Part shown: one piece after another, positions 10,961 through 23,899 of the stretch
Layout: the number at the start of each line of letters is the position of its first letter
Numbering within the stretch: position 1 is the first letter of the stretch
Assembly (NCBI GenBank): GCA_010645155.1
Contig: CM021321.1
Location: forward strand, 2,487,942-2,551,941
Source of the DNA: Tigriopus japonicus
Taxonomy: Eukaryota > Arthropoda > Copepoda > Harpacticoida > Harpacticidae
Direction of reading: 5' to 3'
Length of the DNA stretch: 64,000 nucleotides
Notes under the pieces: model-generated
What the model was told of the DNA's origin: nothing
Database searches by the model: none
Seen by the model: only the letters and a program-made list of their open reading frames with translations
Program-made: the position numbers and the translations under genes

Positions 10961-13900
10961 AATATTAAAAAAAGGAAAAGGGGAAAAACACACATCAGTA
11001 GATTTTGAAGGGCCACGATTTGTTGAACAGCCTTCCGGTGCCAACCAATCATAGGGACAAAGAAAGACTATTCTATTTGATACTAAATCATCTTCAAGCA
11101 AATGTTAGGTTGAATTAGCCTTCCAATGGGAAACACTGTATTGCGTTTCCTGTCTGTTCTTTAATAAAAATGTCCTCCATGAGGAATATGGTGTCAAAAA
11201 TATTTGTCTTGCTGTTATTGTTTGACTTTCATCTATCAACGATCGTATTTCATTTTTCTTCTTTCAAATTCAGAAATTATCACAAATTCAGTTGCAAAAG
11301 AATTCTCGATCTAAGGTTATTAAAATAAATGGAATTGTGAGTCGTTGTTCGCTCCATCGACGAAGGTGTGTGTACAAGCAAATAAGCAACTTCTCTTTTT
11401 AGAACCCTTTTATCTTGACAAACTCACTCATACTCAAATTAGCCCTGTTGTGTCCCACTGAGTAATTGAGCGTCCTGAAATAGAGACCATAGTAATATTT
11501 GTTCACTGGGGGTTACGAAGAAGCCCATTCCAAGGAAAGGGACCCCTGAGATATAGGAGAAGAATAGGGAGCCCCATCGATGCTGCGCACTGTACGCACC
11601 TACGTACATAAAAGGAGCCTTGAAGAAGATGCCGAGGAACCTTGGCGTCCGTGATGGTGGTGGTGCTAATAACTTTCTCGGCTTTCCACGCCTTTTTCCA
11701 GAGCTTTGAAAATGGTTTTAGATGGCGATAAAGAGAGTTATGTGACAGTAAGTGCCTCATTCCACACGATATATGTTACGACTATGTTGATGCTCCTAAC
11801 TCTCTTTGGCTCTGGCTCTCAACCATGAACCATCTTGTCGGCCCATTCGAGAGTACGTACTAGCCACACGCCCCCCCACCCCCAACATAATATTTTAATG
11901 CACTGGAACAAGGGAACAGACGGGCTAAAAGATATTGAAAAGGATCCAAATCAGCTATGTCAACATCATTGATCAATGAAGTCACATTCCACCGATAATC
12001 TCCCTGGAAGTTAATAATAGCGACCATGTGCACATCACGAAATATTTAAATAAACAAGAGCAGCTCATAGTTGCCATAGCTCCTCAATGCAACTTGAGTT
12101 TTACCAATTCAGACATGGAACTTGAGGTGTAACAATAAAATCTATCAATTTTGGTGCTTTCTTGCATGACTTTAAATCAAGCAAGGTCTTTTAAAAGACC
12201 CTAGTGAAAAGTACAAGCCACACTTTTGACCACAAAAAATATTTAAAAGAGAGAAATAAAACAATTTTGCTCCAAAGTGTCAGATGTTTACGTATTATAT
12301 ACATCAGATACATTTGCAAAGTTTTCTAAGTTAAAACAAAATCAGTAATGAACACCCGAACTTTGAATAACGTTATTTACAAAGAAACCACAAACCAAAT
12401 AGCTTTCGTTGTCAAATAAATATTTGTGATCAACAAGGACAAGAAAAATATGATTTGCTTTTTGTCGGAAGCAAAAATCCCCAACGTTTTAAAGCGTTTG
12501 ACAGGAAAAATGACCCAAAATATGTTCCCATTTTGTGAACGTTAGGGAACTAAAGGGATACTCATTAAATAACGCAAAAAGCATGAAAGATTACTGACGA
12601 GGATCAGGTGAGAATTATGACCATTTTTGAGTGCCCTTGCACTTACTTAATCATTTGTTATTGAGATAGCATCTTCCAAAATATCTACAAAACGATCTAA
12701 AAGATTTGAAAAAAGCCTAGAAAGGCCAAAAATTGGCTATTGATTCCGTGAAGCTATTAAAAGGTTCTTTTTGATTATCTTTGAGTACAATAAAGGCATA
12801 ATCATGAATTTATATTGCCCTAAGAATAAACATTTCTACGTAGAGAGAAGTATTGGCATTCTATATTCAGGCAACATGAACCTTTGATAAGACCGAAGTA
12901 ATGTTATTTTAGACAAACTAAGTTTCATCACGGTTTTGCCAAAACATCAAGCTTGTAATTTTCTTTTTTGACAGTAGCTAGCCACAGCTAAAACTCTTCA
13001 GTACTCGTTCCAAGTATTCAAGTTAATATGTCGAGACATGGCGAATAAAGTTTGAATCCAGTTCAACTCTCGCAACCTCGAGAAAGGTCTCGTTGACAAA
13101 CACTTGGTTCAGAAAAAAAACTACTTGGAAGCTCAAGACTTTCAATTACAAGAGGGACTTGATTCAAAAGAGGCAATGCAACATGAAATTCAGGTCCCCT
13201 GTTTGTAAGGCGCCAATGGAATGACATTCATTTACCATCCCATCATGCATGGCTCTTTTCTCACTTGTTAGTCATGTCGAAGCATTCAATCAAGATTTAT
13301 GGCTTCCACTTCGACATCCTAATACGCGAGTCAACATTGAGTAACATTAAAGTGTGTCGGGTTTGTTTCATCTCAGTCTGCCGTTTTGACATGAGAGTCA
13401 TAATTGAATTCTAAGCCACTTCCAGCTGGACTAGATTGAAGCGGTGGCTTCTGACGCTTTCTGTGAGGGATTAGCACCCTGTCGTTGTGATTAAACAGTT
13501 TGACATGTCTCAAACAAAAGGCTTATTCGATGAAGTGAAAGATTCCATACAAACGGAATGCTGGAAACGTGAAGGAACAACCTCGACAAGTACCTACTTC
13601 TTGGCAACACTGTGTTCGTCCCGTGTCTGTCAGGACCTGTAATGACGTGGTTGACGGCCAAAATGTACGCCAATCACGTAACAATTTCATTTCCAACAGC
13701 TCTAATCACGATAGTTACAATTTGGCCCATCAATCTTGAAATCATCAAACTCTCATAAGTTTGGCGCTCAACGGCTAATGATCCATAATTTGAGAGCCTG
13801 CTGAAACATACCTTCACTTAACTGCTGTGTGCTCAGTAAGTTGTAACTCCCCGTCCAAATCTTCTCTTGGTCGAAGAATCCGTTGTTTCTTTCAGTGAGA

Positions 13901-15720
13901 AATATCACTTTTATTGGTCAAACCTTGTTCCAATTTTAGACTCAAACAATCAGACGCAAGGTCTCAGTGAATCAGTTGATTTGTTTTAGCTTCTAGATTT
14001 TGGATTAGGGTAGGATTTCATGGAACAAAAAAGGCTGTGAGATGTTAAAAAGACTGATGAGAATGAAGGAAACATTCTCAAAAACCGATGATGCATTCGT
14101 TTAAACCATTTTGTTCTCTGGAGAGATCACTCTTCACGTTCATTTGAAAGAAAGTTCGTGCTAGGAGATGTTTTACTATCGATCATTTTCTTTCTTTTGA
14201 ATCTCCCGAGCTAGGGACCTCACGAAATATGGCTCGCAAAGGTAGCACATTTTTGACTGTTTTTTTGACTAGACTGGCTATAATTTAGAAAGTTATCACA
14301 TAATTTATCACCTTTTGACCAGAATTGATTCCATCTTCAAAAGACAGTGCTTGATTGTCTTTTACAAATATGAAGCATTCTTGTCTTGTTGAAACCTTCG
14401 TTTCCTTTTTTCATATTAATGCAAAGAGAAAAATACAGGAATGCCGGAAAAATACGTTACAGGTGGAGCCTCCTTAAGATTTCAAAGAAAGAATGTTCAG
14501 TGTTTTGGTTTGAAAGCCATTATTATTCACATTTTTCTAATACCTCATTTCCAGGCTTTGACTGAGAGAAGAAATCCAAGTATTTTGATGGTAGGTGAAA
14601 AAGACCCCCGCATTTCATATCTCATGTCCATGCGTAAAGAGGTCCCCGCTCGGTGCAAGTGTTTGTTCTCCGTTGGTTCGTTCAATCGTTCGATCAAGAA
14701 TGGATCGCCTGAAGAATAATGACTTGGAGTCTTGGAATTGAATTGAAAAGTCATCCATCATACGTGGTAATGATTTCAAATGATTGGGGCTCTGGTGGGG
14801 TTGTTAGCACTCGTCAATTCTCGAGCAGCAGAGATGTTGTTTCCCCTTCGAGAGATCGTTAGTTCGACAACCAAAAACACATTTGTCAAGTGAACCAATG
14901 TGGATTCCACGCCAGTCAGCAGTTGAACCATGTTGGCAATTTCTGCTTCTGAAGTGGAATCTTCTAGGATATTTTTCAATGCTCGATCCTCGAATGGTTG
15001 CCAAATGCCAAGCTCCACAAAGTAAGTGCGCACAGTCGGCGAAAAAAAGCCAATTCAAATTCCGTGGAAGTCCAACAATAAAGCTACTCTTCCCGCGAGA
15101 GGGCGAATGATTTATGACGTCTAATAAAGTGATTGCATTGTAAACCTTCGCAAGTTCCTAAGACCGTCAGGGTTGCCACGAGATCGTGTCAGGATGAGCA
15201 CTCCTCGGACCCTTCAAAAAATCAGGTAGTATAGTCCATAACGAGAGGAGCTTGTGTCCAAACGTCATCGCTCGTGTTCAGAAAAAAACACTTCTGTTGT
15301 TGAAAAAAGATGACCATAAAGCAATACATCCAATGGATGCAAGCAAGCTATGAGTCTGCATGCATTTGGACACACATCTATGCCAACGGAAAACAAGCAA
15401 GAAGAGGTCTGCTTTACAAGACCGACATCCAAGTGTCCAAACAGGGAAGGTCACAGAGCGGAAACGCCTTTTCCAGACGTTCTTGAGCATTCATTTCTAG
15501 GCTTTCATTCCTGGACATGAATTACCTTTGTTAAGTTAACAACGTGATTTTTTTTTCTACGACTAATATAGTGGCCAATTAATCCCAGAGCCGGGATGAA
15601 AGCCAAGTCATCTGCACTTCAGGGTTGGTTCAAATGCTCCTACACCCGTTCCACAAAAGCCAAAATACTATTTATGCACCTGCAAAGGAAGGGAGTAATG
15701 GCCAAAATCCGGCGGAGGGA
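10961..15720. other. long non-coding stretch, no gene seen
   Basis: About 4.8 kb of AT-rich unique sequence. Short frames such as 14441-14719 (+) and 14776-15033 (-) overlap frames on the opposite strand and show no motif. The decamer CAGGGTTGCC occurs at 15168-15177 (see findings). I see no element ends, arrays or structured RNA. Confidence 0.5.
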
Positions 15721-15779
15721 GTTTCATTTTATTGGCGACCCGAGGGCGTCAGCCCGAGGGGCGTCAATTAAAATGAAAC
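15721..15779. repeat. 59-bp imperfect inverted repeat (long hairpin)
   Basis: The segment folds on itself. The outer arms GTTTCATTTTA and TAAAATGAAAC are exact inverted copies, and the inner arms continue with GC-rich sequence (TTGGCGACCCGAGGGC opposite GCCCGAGGGGCGTCAA). By hand I count about 27 paired positions with four mismatches and one bulged base, around a loop of about 4 nt. The stem is as long as a microRNA precursor stem, but the loop is short and the inner part is very GC-rich compared with its surroundings. It could be a small fold-back element, a pre-miRNA-like hairpin or a transcript end structure. Confidence 0.7.
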
Positions 15780-16274
15780 GAGTGATGTCGGATCTTGACC
15801 ATTCCTCCCTTCATTTGTGGGTGCATATGGTATTTTGTTGACCAACTTATCCTTTTTGGGACTTCCGTTACAATTTTTCAACCCTGAAAATCAGTTCAAC
15901 CACGGACATTCGTACTATCCAACTAGCATGCTTTGCTTACTCAATACTGGTATTAGGAGCAAGCTCCGTCCACCTCAAGTACATCAGTAGGTGTGTTGGC
16001 TACGCAGTGCCATGGTATAAAAGCCTACCACGACTTCTTCGGTGTTCTTCTTCATCTTGATCATTCCCCGTCAATGAGACCGGGGCTTCAGACGTACGTA
16101 TTTGTAAAGACATGATTCATTCATAGGGCAAGAAAGTGATTGGTAGGGTAATAAAGTAAGTTGTAGGTGAATAATATTTTGGACCTGCCCTCTTCGGGCT
16201 TGGAGGAAGTCTCATAAAAGGAGAAGGCGGTCAATAAAAGACATTTCCTTGTCTGTTTTTAGAAAATTTTTCAG

Positions 16275-16451
16275 GTTTTTCTAGTTTTTTTTGATAAGGG
16301 TAATGTGTCAAAAGAAATAAAAACTAATGTGGTTCACACGGATGAATCTTTATCTATGATGCATGATTTAGATAAACTGCGTCAAATTGAAAATGAAAGT
16401 GTGAAAATTGCGAATCTCCCGAAAATAGACCCCAAACTATGCCTGTTAAAG
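16275..16451 (+). other. exon-like open frame bounded by splice-site-like sequences (unproven)
   Basis: A frame of exactly 59 codons runs from just after a pyrimidine-rich TTTTTCAG (ends 16274) to a donor-like AAG|GTAGTC (GT at 16452-16453), both boundaries in phase 0. The frame is closed upstream by TAG at 16260-16262 and continues past the donor to a TAA four codons later. The translation is charged and helix-friendly (it includes LRQIENESVKIANLPKIDPK), unlike most chance frames nearby. I recognise no family. It could be an internal exon of an unseen + strand gene, a relic of a mobile-element ORF, or chance. Confidence 0.2.
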
Positions 16452-18252
16452 GTAGTCACCTAAATTCTAAACCACCTTGGTATAGATCAAGTGAGGGAAA
16501 CTAACACATTCTTTTTTATTCTTATTTTTGCAATTTTACATCTTGCACAACAATTTTTTTTGGTAATATCAAAATTTTGAAAATTGTATATCCCATCTGC
16601 CCTTGCTACAATTAGTGAAAAACGATTCTAAAAATATCAGAGAACACTCAGGCCTTGTCAAAGTTTTATATCGATAAGGAAAAAGGTATTTCTCATTTTC
16701 TAATAAATCGCCGTTTCATTTGGTCCATTCTGATTAAGGTATGGGCTTACTAATACCATATTAAATGCAATTTCTTTCTAATGATTCATCTTGCACAACC
16801 TTTTTAACCTAGATTACTCTGCATGGGGAGACAAATGTAGACTGGGATTTTGGCAAACCTATTCAAATGTGCTAAATGTCCAGAAAAGCTCGGGGATCAC
16901 GAATCGGCATTGATGAACTTTGTTTTTCTCGGTTGGTTTGTCATTTCCATGATTTATTGGATTTTGAAGAATGACTTGATTAGTTCCACGTTTTCCACAG
17001 TTTGAAACATGTCAGACACCGGAGCCCCAACTGAGCACCTTCTCAGGGTTGCCATAACTAACCCCCTCGCAAGCTAAAAGTCCTGCTCGACTGGCTTCCA
17101 AAATTGTTAGATCAGTAAAAGGCCTCAAACTCTCACCTTTTCTTTCCTCCCTACAAATTATTTCGTCATTTCAAAAGGTTGTTCAGGAGCTAAAAACAGA
17201 CCAGGAATCCTCGTATTGGGCATTCAATCAAATCCAAACGGTCTGAACAAAACAAGTACTTTTCTCGTACTTGAGCGCCAAAAACGAGACTCAATTTGTT
17301 CAGTTTTCTTAACTTTAAGGTTCTGTACAAAACCATGGTTGCCAAAAACCGCCACCCTGAATGCCAATCAAAAAATCGACGCCTAACAAATTTAATCAAT
17401 GCACAGTACACGTTAGATGGCCAACATATTTTTTAGTTATCAAAGATGAAAAGTATGCCATCAATCAAAACTAGTTCGATTGAATCAGCCCATGAAGGCA
17501 AAAAAGCTGATTATGACGTATAGTGCAAAACTGCAAGCCCCTAAAATCTGAGGATGGCTGGAAAATCTGTTGGAATTTTGCGGGTTAACACATTTTAGAG
17601 TGGTGTCGTAAACTTTTTTTTGTAGCGGCAAACAATTTGCAATATCTTTTGCATGGCTCATGAGTTTTATGGTTGTGCTAAACTGCTAATGCTCTATTGG
17701 GTCATAAATTAGGGTTCCTTTTGAAACACAAGCTCCTTTATTGTCTCTGGCCATCCCCACACAAGATTCATAAACGTAACAATACAGGCGGACACACAGT
17801 TCTGAATGCAATATCAGATCGCATCAGTTCACTCTTCTTCACTGAGTGATGAGACTTTTATCCCGAACTCAACCACTGCGTAGAACCTTTGAGTACTCTT
17901 AATTCGGTGGATCCATTCAAGAAGTCGAACTCACATTTGTCATTTCTCCACAGTTCTCGACTGATTTACCGCTTCCACTCAGGTTGATAGGGAGAAGTGC
18001 AAAAGAAAAAAATCACTGATTACCAACAAATGGCCACAACTAAATGCCATGCATAATGACACATACATACACAGACTCACCATAGCGCATTCACTCACTC
18101 AGTTACTCACTCACATGTGCGGATAGTTTATGGTCTGGCGTGGTTCTTTCTCGGTTTGCAAGAATGTGATCTCGAATGTACACTTTGTTGTAATATAGTG
18201 TTCGGGAGAAGTAGCAGCAAAACCCCTACCAGCACCCTGAGCCACGGTATTA

Positions 18253-18270
18253 AGCCCAGTTCGCTGGGCT
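18253..18270. repeat. short hairpin AGCCCAG-TTCG-CTGGGCT
   Basis: A perfect 7-bp inverted repeat encloses a TTCG tetraloop, a loop class that is stable in RNA (the usual closing pair is C:G; here it is G:C). It stands in an otherwise unremarkable stretch. Confidence 0.5.
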
Positions 18271-20185
18271 ACAAAAAGGAACTCATAAATAAAAGGCTAA
18301 TGGTTATTTCTTCCCCATTGTAGCAACACTGAGGACTCGACTAAGGTTTACAACCATCTAGCCAAATACCAACGAGTTTGGCATTAATGGCGGAAAAGAC
18401 CTGACTCACGGACATGATGAACTAAAAGAATGATGAGTGATGGCCAAGATCAAGACATCATATTCCAGAGCATATGTATAATGCCAACCAGCTCTTGATG
18501 AACCTGAAAAGTGGCAACTTTGTCGTTCAAAGACATATCGATAGTTGTTTTGTTATGGATTTGCTATTCTCTTTTTGGCAAACAATTTTGACTTAGTATA
18601 TATATTGTGGAACGAAAACTGTGTATCGCGCATTTAGTTCGTCAGTTATGTATAGGTCCCAAGGGAGGCATTTTTGGGCTTATCCTTTGTCCCAGCCAAG
18701 ATGTAAGTACTCTTGTTTCAAGATGTTCAGATCATGAGCTTTTGTAACTACTTCTACGTTATCCGCAAATAGGTTTCTGGGAAGCTAAAGTGTGCTAGCA
18801 AGGGCGCCGATGGATCAACGTATGGACCCTCCTCAATAGACCTGAGATTTGCGTATCCAGAATACATTTCCTGACATATATTGTGCTGTCTACAAGTAAA
18901 TGCCTGAAGGAGCCCTTTGGAAACGCTGAAGTTTAGCTATGTTGAAGACTTGCGTCAAGCAGTCAAAAAATGCTGAATTCTCGACGCAGATGAACCTAAT
19001 GAGCCCATGAATTAGATAAACTTCAGCCAATGAAGGAGACCAACTACGCATGTTCTGTTGTGGCCCCGTAGTAAGCCAGGAACGAGGGAGGACCATGAAT
19101 AATCGAGATGTTTTGGAACCAGTTTCCACGAACCCGAGTCGAGTCGACCATTACTGCTCGTCGGCAACGAAAGACCAAACGACGACACCGATGCCGAGAA
19201 AGAGGAGACATTAAACATATTTATGGGACGGCCAAATGCGATGGGTCCCATACATTTAGTTTCGGATGTTGTCGGATTGTTTTTCATGGCTATTCATTGC
19301 CAAAACCTATGACTTCACGGCGGGCTCGAGCAATTTATGATCTCTATATATACAGGACCCCACCACATTGTTTATTGTTGGGGAATTGGTGCCTCTTAGG
19401 CTTTAAATTGTTCATCTTAGGACAAGAGGAAGTCGAAGAATAAGCTCACTCTCGCACATAATTAGTCTTCGTTGAAGTGCTTGCGTGAGACAGATCCATC
19501 GCCGCTTCAGCGTCGTCTCGTTTCCAATATGTATTTGCAAACAAAATCTATTGTGTTTGCACCGAGTCATTAGTATCACCCAAGTCCATCGATCAATTTC
19601 CTAATCTGTTACAGGACTAAGATCTATGTGTACGTACTCCCATGAGTTATGATCTTCACTGGTTCAACTGAGAAAAGGCCATAACTCATACGGGATGCCT
19701 CTTCACCAATGCTTTATTACAAAACTAACGCTTCACGCGCGCTTGGAAAGTTATGAATAATATCCTCCCCATCCACAAATACCAAACATGTTGCCCAAAG
19801 AAAAGGGCAGATAGACAATTGGAATGGTCGGCAGACCCCACGATTCTTCGGAGTGAATCATTGAATCCTCCTATCACTAAAAGTCATTCATCATCCACGA
19901 CGAGCACTGAGGAGGAGATAGGGGGTCGCCTCGTTCAGACACTCCTTGACTTTGCTAGTCTGATCCCTAGGGGGTCCGTATGGGTTATAGCCTCATTCAA
20001 TTCAATGACTTCACTCGTCATCAAAATATGTACAACGTAAGGCTCAAGGTCCTTCATGGACCACTGAACAAGTCAAGAGAAGAGAAAGAGCTTAACAGTA
20101 AGAGTGGCGAGGATGACATTCTTTGGACATCCTCCACCTTTTGTTGGGTATTTTATCTGTTCTCCTCGCTCACCTTCCTAGCAAC

Positions 20186-20219
20186 GGTAATATTTTCCTT
20201 TTCCTTTGAAAATATTACC
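20186..20219. repeat. perfect 12-bp inverted repeat with 10-nt pyrimidine loop
   Basis: GGTAATATTTTC (20186-20197) and GAAAATATTACC (20208-20219) are exact inverted copies around CTTTTCCTTT. The hairpin is AT-rich and ends abruptly on both sides. No terminal duplication or gene is nearby. Confidence 0.7.
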
Positions 20220-20600
20220 CATATGAAAATATTCCGGCCAATTTAGTTAGCCTTTTAGGATTTGGTTTCACAACTTACCCTTCAAGTAACTCAAGTTACG
20301 TATTATTCCTAGTTTACAACAAAGAACCGCCATACCCATTTCAAGCCGCAACCCATGGTCGAAAGTATTTCCACATTTTCTTAAACTTTGCTCCAAAACC
20401 GGTTTGAGCACACTCGTGAAACCGGTTAGGATAAATAATAAACTTTCAGGGTGGCCATTGTCTGGTAGTCAAGACATATTGGAACAATTTTTACTTGAAA
20501 AAATGTCGATTGTACAACGAGTGTTCTTGCTTTTTGAGGGGTTGCCAGACCGAAGAGGAGAAAAAAAAGAAGGGCGAGAACCCAAAGTGAGAGTGAGCGC

Positions 20601-20631
20601 GTGAGTGAGTGAGTGAGAGAGAGTGTGTGAG
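20601..20631 (+). repeat. compound GTGA / GA / GT microsatellite
   Basis: Tandem GTGA units pass into GA and then GT dinucleotides. The same GTGA unit forms arrays near 45105, 58690 and 59264. Confidence 0.85.
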
Positions 20632-23600
20632 CGTGTTGGCTTAGAGCCTGTCAGAAGCACTGAATTAACGAGCGTGTAGCTGTCGGTATATGTCACTGGC
20701 GACAAAGAATCCCAAGTTAAAGTCGTTCATCTTTCCAAATGTCCTTTGCCGACAACTTGTAGACTCAATGTTGGTGATGCTTTCGGCTCAAAGCCCCGCG
20801 AATGGATTTTCAAAGCCCCTCCTCAGGGTTGCCAACTCTAACTAAAAGTGGATACGCACTATGGCGACACTCTCCGAACTCGAAATACCGACTCGAATTG
20901 ACCAACACTCGGGAAATCAATCATGAATGACAAATCACCAGGATTCCTGATATTATTAGAGCGACGGTGAAGGATGAACGAATAAAAATCCAAGGATTAC
21001 TTCCAACCTCGAATCCTGTCAGAGTCCCTTTCCAAAGATTGATTATGTTGTGATAAACTTGACTAAAGATCCATTGACTGCCTGATGGATTAAGAGGAGA
21101 AAGAAAAAGAAAGAACGAGCCAGCGAGCATTTGCGATCAAAGTACAAGTGAAAGAGAGGCAGTAATGAAGGGAAAAAATCCCATAACGAGTGCCCCATCG
21201 AGTCCTTCTGTCTGTAGAGAAATAATTGTCCATCGACTTTGAAATTCTCGTTGGGCTTAGTTTAAGAGCGATTCACCCGTGATGGATGAAGATCGATTCG
21301 TTGTCACTCAAGGCAAGATCCGATCAGCAACATCAGTTATACAGGAAAGCCCATTACTCCATCCAGACTTTGGCTTTTAGAACGAAACACGATGCTCGAA
21401 GGACGCTTGAATGAATTCAAATGTTCTCCCTTCACACTCCAAGATTTGCTCGGGATTGAACTGGCAAATAAAGCGAACTCTTGGGATTTGTCTCACTTCC
21501 TTTCTGGGACTAATAAATCGGCTGAAACATGTGCTAGCTTCCCGCTTCAAAATGAATCGAGTGCATATAAATCAATAAAAAAGAACATCCCAAAACCAGT
21601 TGGGAGTAATGTATTTGACACTTCCAAATTAGAATGATCCTTCTTTCTTGGCAACACTGCGTCAATGACGGTTCCGTATTGCTGTCGGAAGTAAACGACT
21701 TTGGGATGTCTGGCATATCGAATGGGAGCCAGGAACATTTTTATGTTAAAATATATCCCAAGAAATTGCTGTCCATATTTCTCTCTCCTCCTTTGAACTG
21801 ACATTTGGGATGGCTTTAGAGCGGGTGGAGAGCAAGAACACCCGAAAACAAATAGCTTTCCTTGGTTTTGGGCTTTTTCGTTTACACATCTTCTAAGTTC
21901 CTAAACTGAATTGCCGAGAACCAAGGGATTGACTGTGGGTCTCATATGGGTAACGGATGGAGATGTGCCAGAGTATGTAATGTGTATGTATTACGTCCAT
22001 ATGAGGGTGAGAGAAAGAGATGGAGTCTCTTCTTCGTAGTTACAGCGCTTTTAATGAATATTCATGCTAGGACGCCATTACATTTATTGCACTTAAACTT
22101 GATAAATGGCACATAGAGCAAGATGAACCGAGTTCATTACCAAATCTATGAAGATTTGTGATCTCCACCTCTGGTGCGTCTCGCTAGCTAGCAAATAAGC
22201 TCACATAATGGGTCATTAAAGGGCGTGTGATCATAATTTTTCACCTTCTCCAAGACAAGCTCATAATCATGGAGAGCAAGGGACCGTCCGTCTACTCGTA
22301 CGTTGTAGATCTATTACCTACGTACTAGTGTGCGTTGTGGATCCCTAATACCTCGGATCCAGTAGGACCTATGACGAAGTCCAAGGAAGGCACGAATGGG
22401 GCCCAACCAGTGAATGAACTAGGCACTTAATCCTTGCCCATATGTATACCCTGAGTACATACGCACACAGTACGTCAGACCCTCTAGGAGGTTGGTACAT
22501 ATGGAAGTGCCAGTGAGCACCCACCCAAAGGAAAATGACAATGATGATCATGGTTTATGGCTACCATTCCACCATCCCCACACGCTTTGGCTCAGTTGAC
22601 ACTCACTTATGGAAGCGTGGTGCGAGCACTGTATCGGAACGAGACCAACGATCTTGGACGCTGCGGAAGCTTCTGCGACTTTAATGTGGTACGTCTTCAA
22701 CGTTGGAACCAGATTGAAGGTTAATTCTGGCAATTTGTCCTCTTTATTTGGCCGTTTCAACGACTATTTGTTGGTGGATTTCTAGATGGCTGTACGAACA
22801 GGAACCACTTGACAGAACTAGTGATATGACGTGTCGAGGGCTACGTAGTACTTACATACTGAGCACATACCATACGTACACAACACACACACCTATTGTG
22901 CCACATAAAGTGAGTCCGAGAGCTATGGTTCGTTCCTTCTCGCAGTTCTATCTCGGTAGAGCGATATAGGAAGATTTATTTGTTCTCGTTGCCGCTATAA
23001 CTTATTTCTGACACCCACAATGTGAGTTTTCCATGATCCACAGATTTGAGATATTTTTAGATTAGAACTCAAAGAACTAAGGGTTTTGTTGTGGAGAATG
23101 TGCCCAAAGACTGGAACAATACAAAAGCCTAGGAACCTGATATAAAAAAACAAGGAATGAGCAATGTAATAGGGATTGGTAGCAAACCTGCCCATGTCAA
23201 TACATCTATGGAGAGCAGGACTTGGCTCGTTTTCTTGACAAAGAGCTTTGGGGAAGTGGACGGCGAACAGGAGGAATAGGAAGAAGTAGTAGTATAAAAT
23301 GTGAGCAAAATTTTCCGAAGTAAATCTTAGGAAAGTTGCAATTCTTCTTGTTTCGCATGTGCTATTGGATGAAGGTGGGCGCAGCAGTAAGTGAGTTCAG
23401 TAAATTTGGATGCCACATTTACATACCATGTACATATGAGAGGTCATAAAAACAAGAATGATGGTCCCTCACATTGCAGGGGACATAATAACAAACAGAT
23501 ACGACAAAGAAATCTCCTTGTTGTGTATTGCTAACGTCTTATGTGACCTTATGCAACCCTAAAGTGTTAAAAGCACACTTCTCAATCTTTTTTGAAAATA

Positions 23601-23884
23601 TTTTTCCTTTCACCCGAGGCTATTGAAAAAGACAAAGCTGGCACCATTCTTCTCAGGTTTCCCATCTCTGGATTACCTCATGAAATGCGCCGTGTAGACA
23701 TCGAAGTCTGATCTTGAAAGTGAATTCGGAATTCTCACCCATGCAAGCTCAAGCTTTCAGGGCCAATTTCCAGGAGACAATCGGATATTAATCATCGTGG
23801 TCCATTCTCCTAAATCACTTTATCTTTTTCTCTTTCGTTGGCGTTGCATTGGCTCAGAAAGAGAATGAAAAAAGAGCACCGATC

Positions 23885-23899
23885 GAGAGAGAGAGAGAG
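23885..23899 (+). repeat. (GA)n microsatellite
   Basis: A pure alternating GA run of 15 bases. Confidence 0.8.

Noticed and set aside
13068..13082. 15-mer TCTCGCAACCTCGAG shared with 45776-45790
   Set aside because: A few shared 15-mers are expected by chance in a window of this size and the flanks do not align.
14776..15110. Overlapping frames on both strands that look protein-like
   Set aside because: Neither shows a recognisable family, and open frames on both strands at once point to a stop-poor patch.
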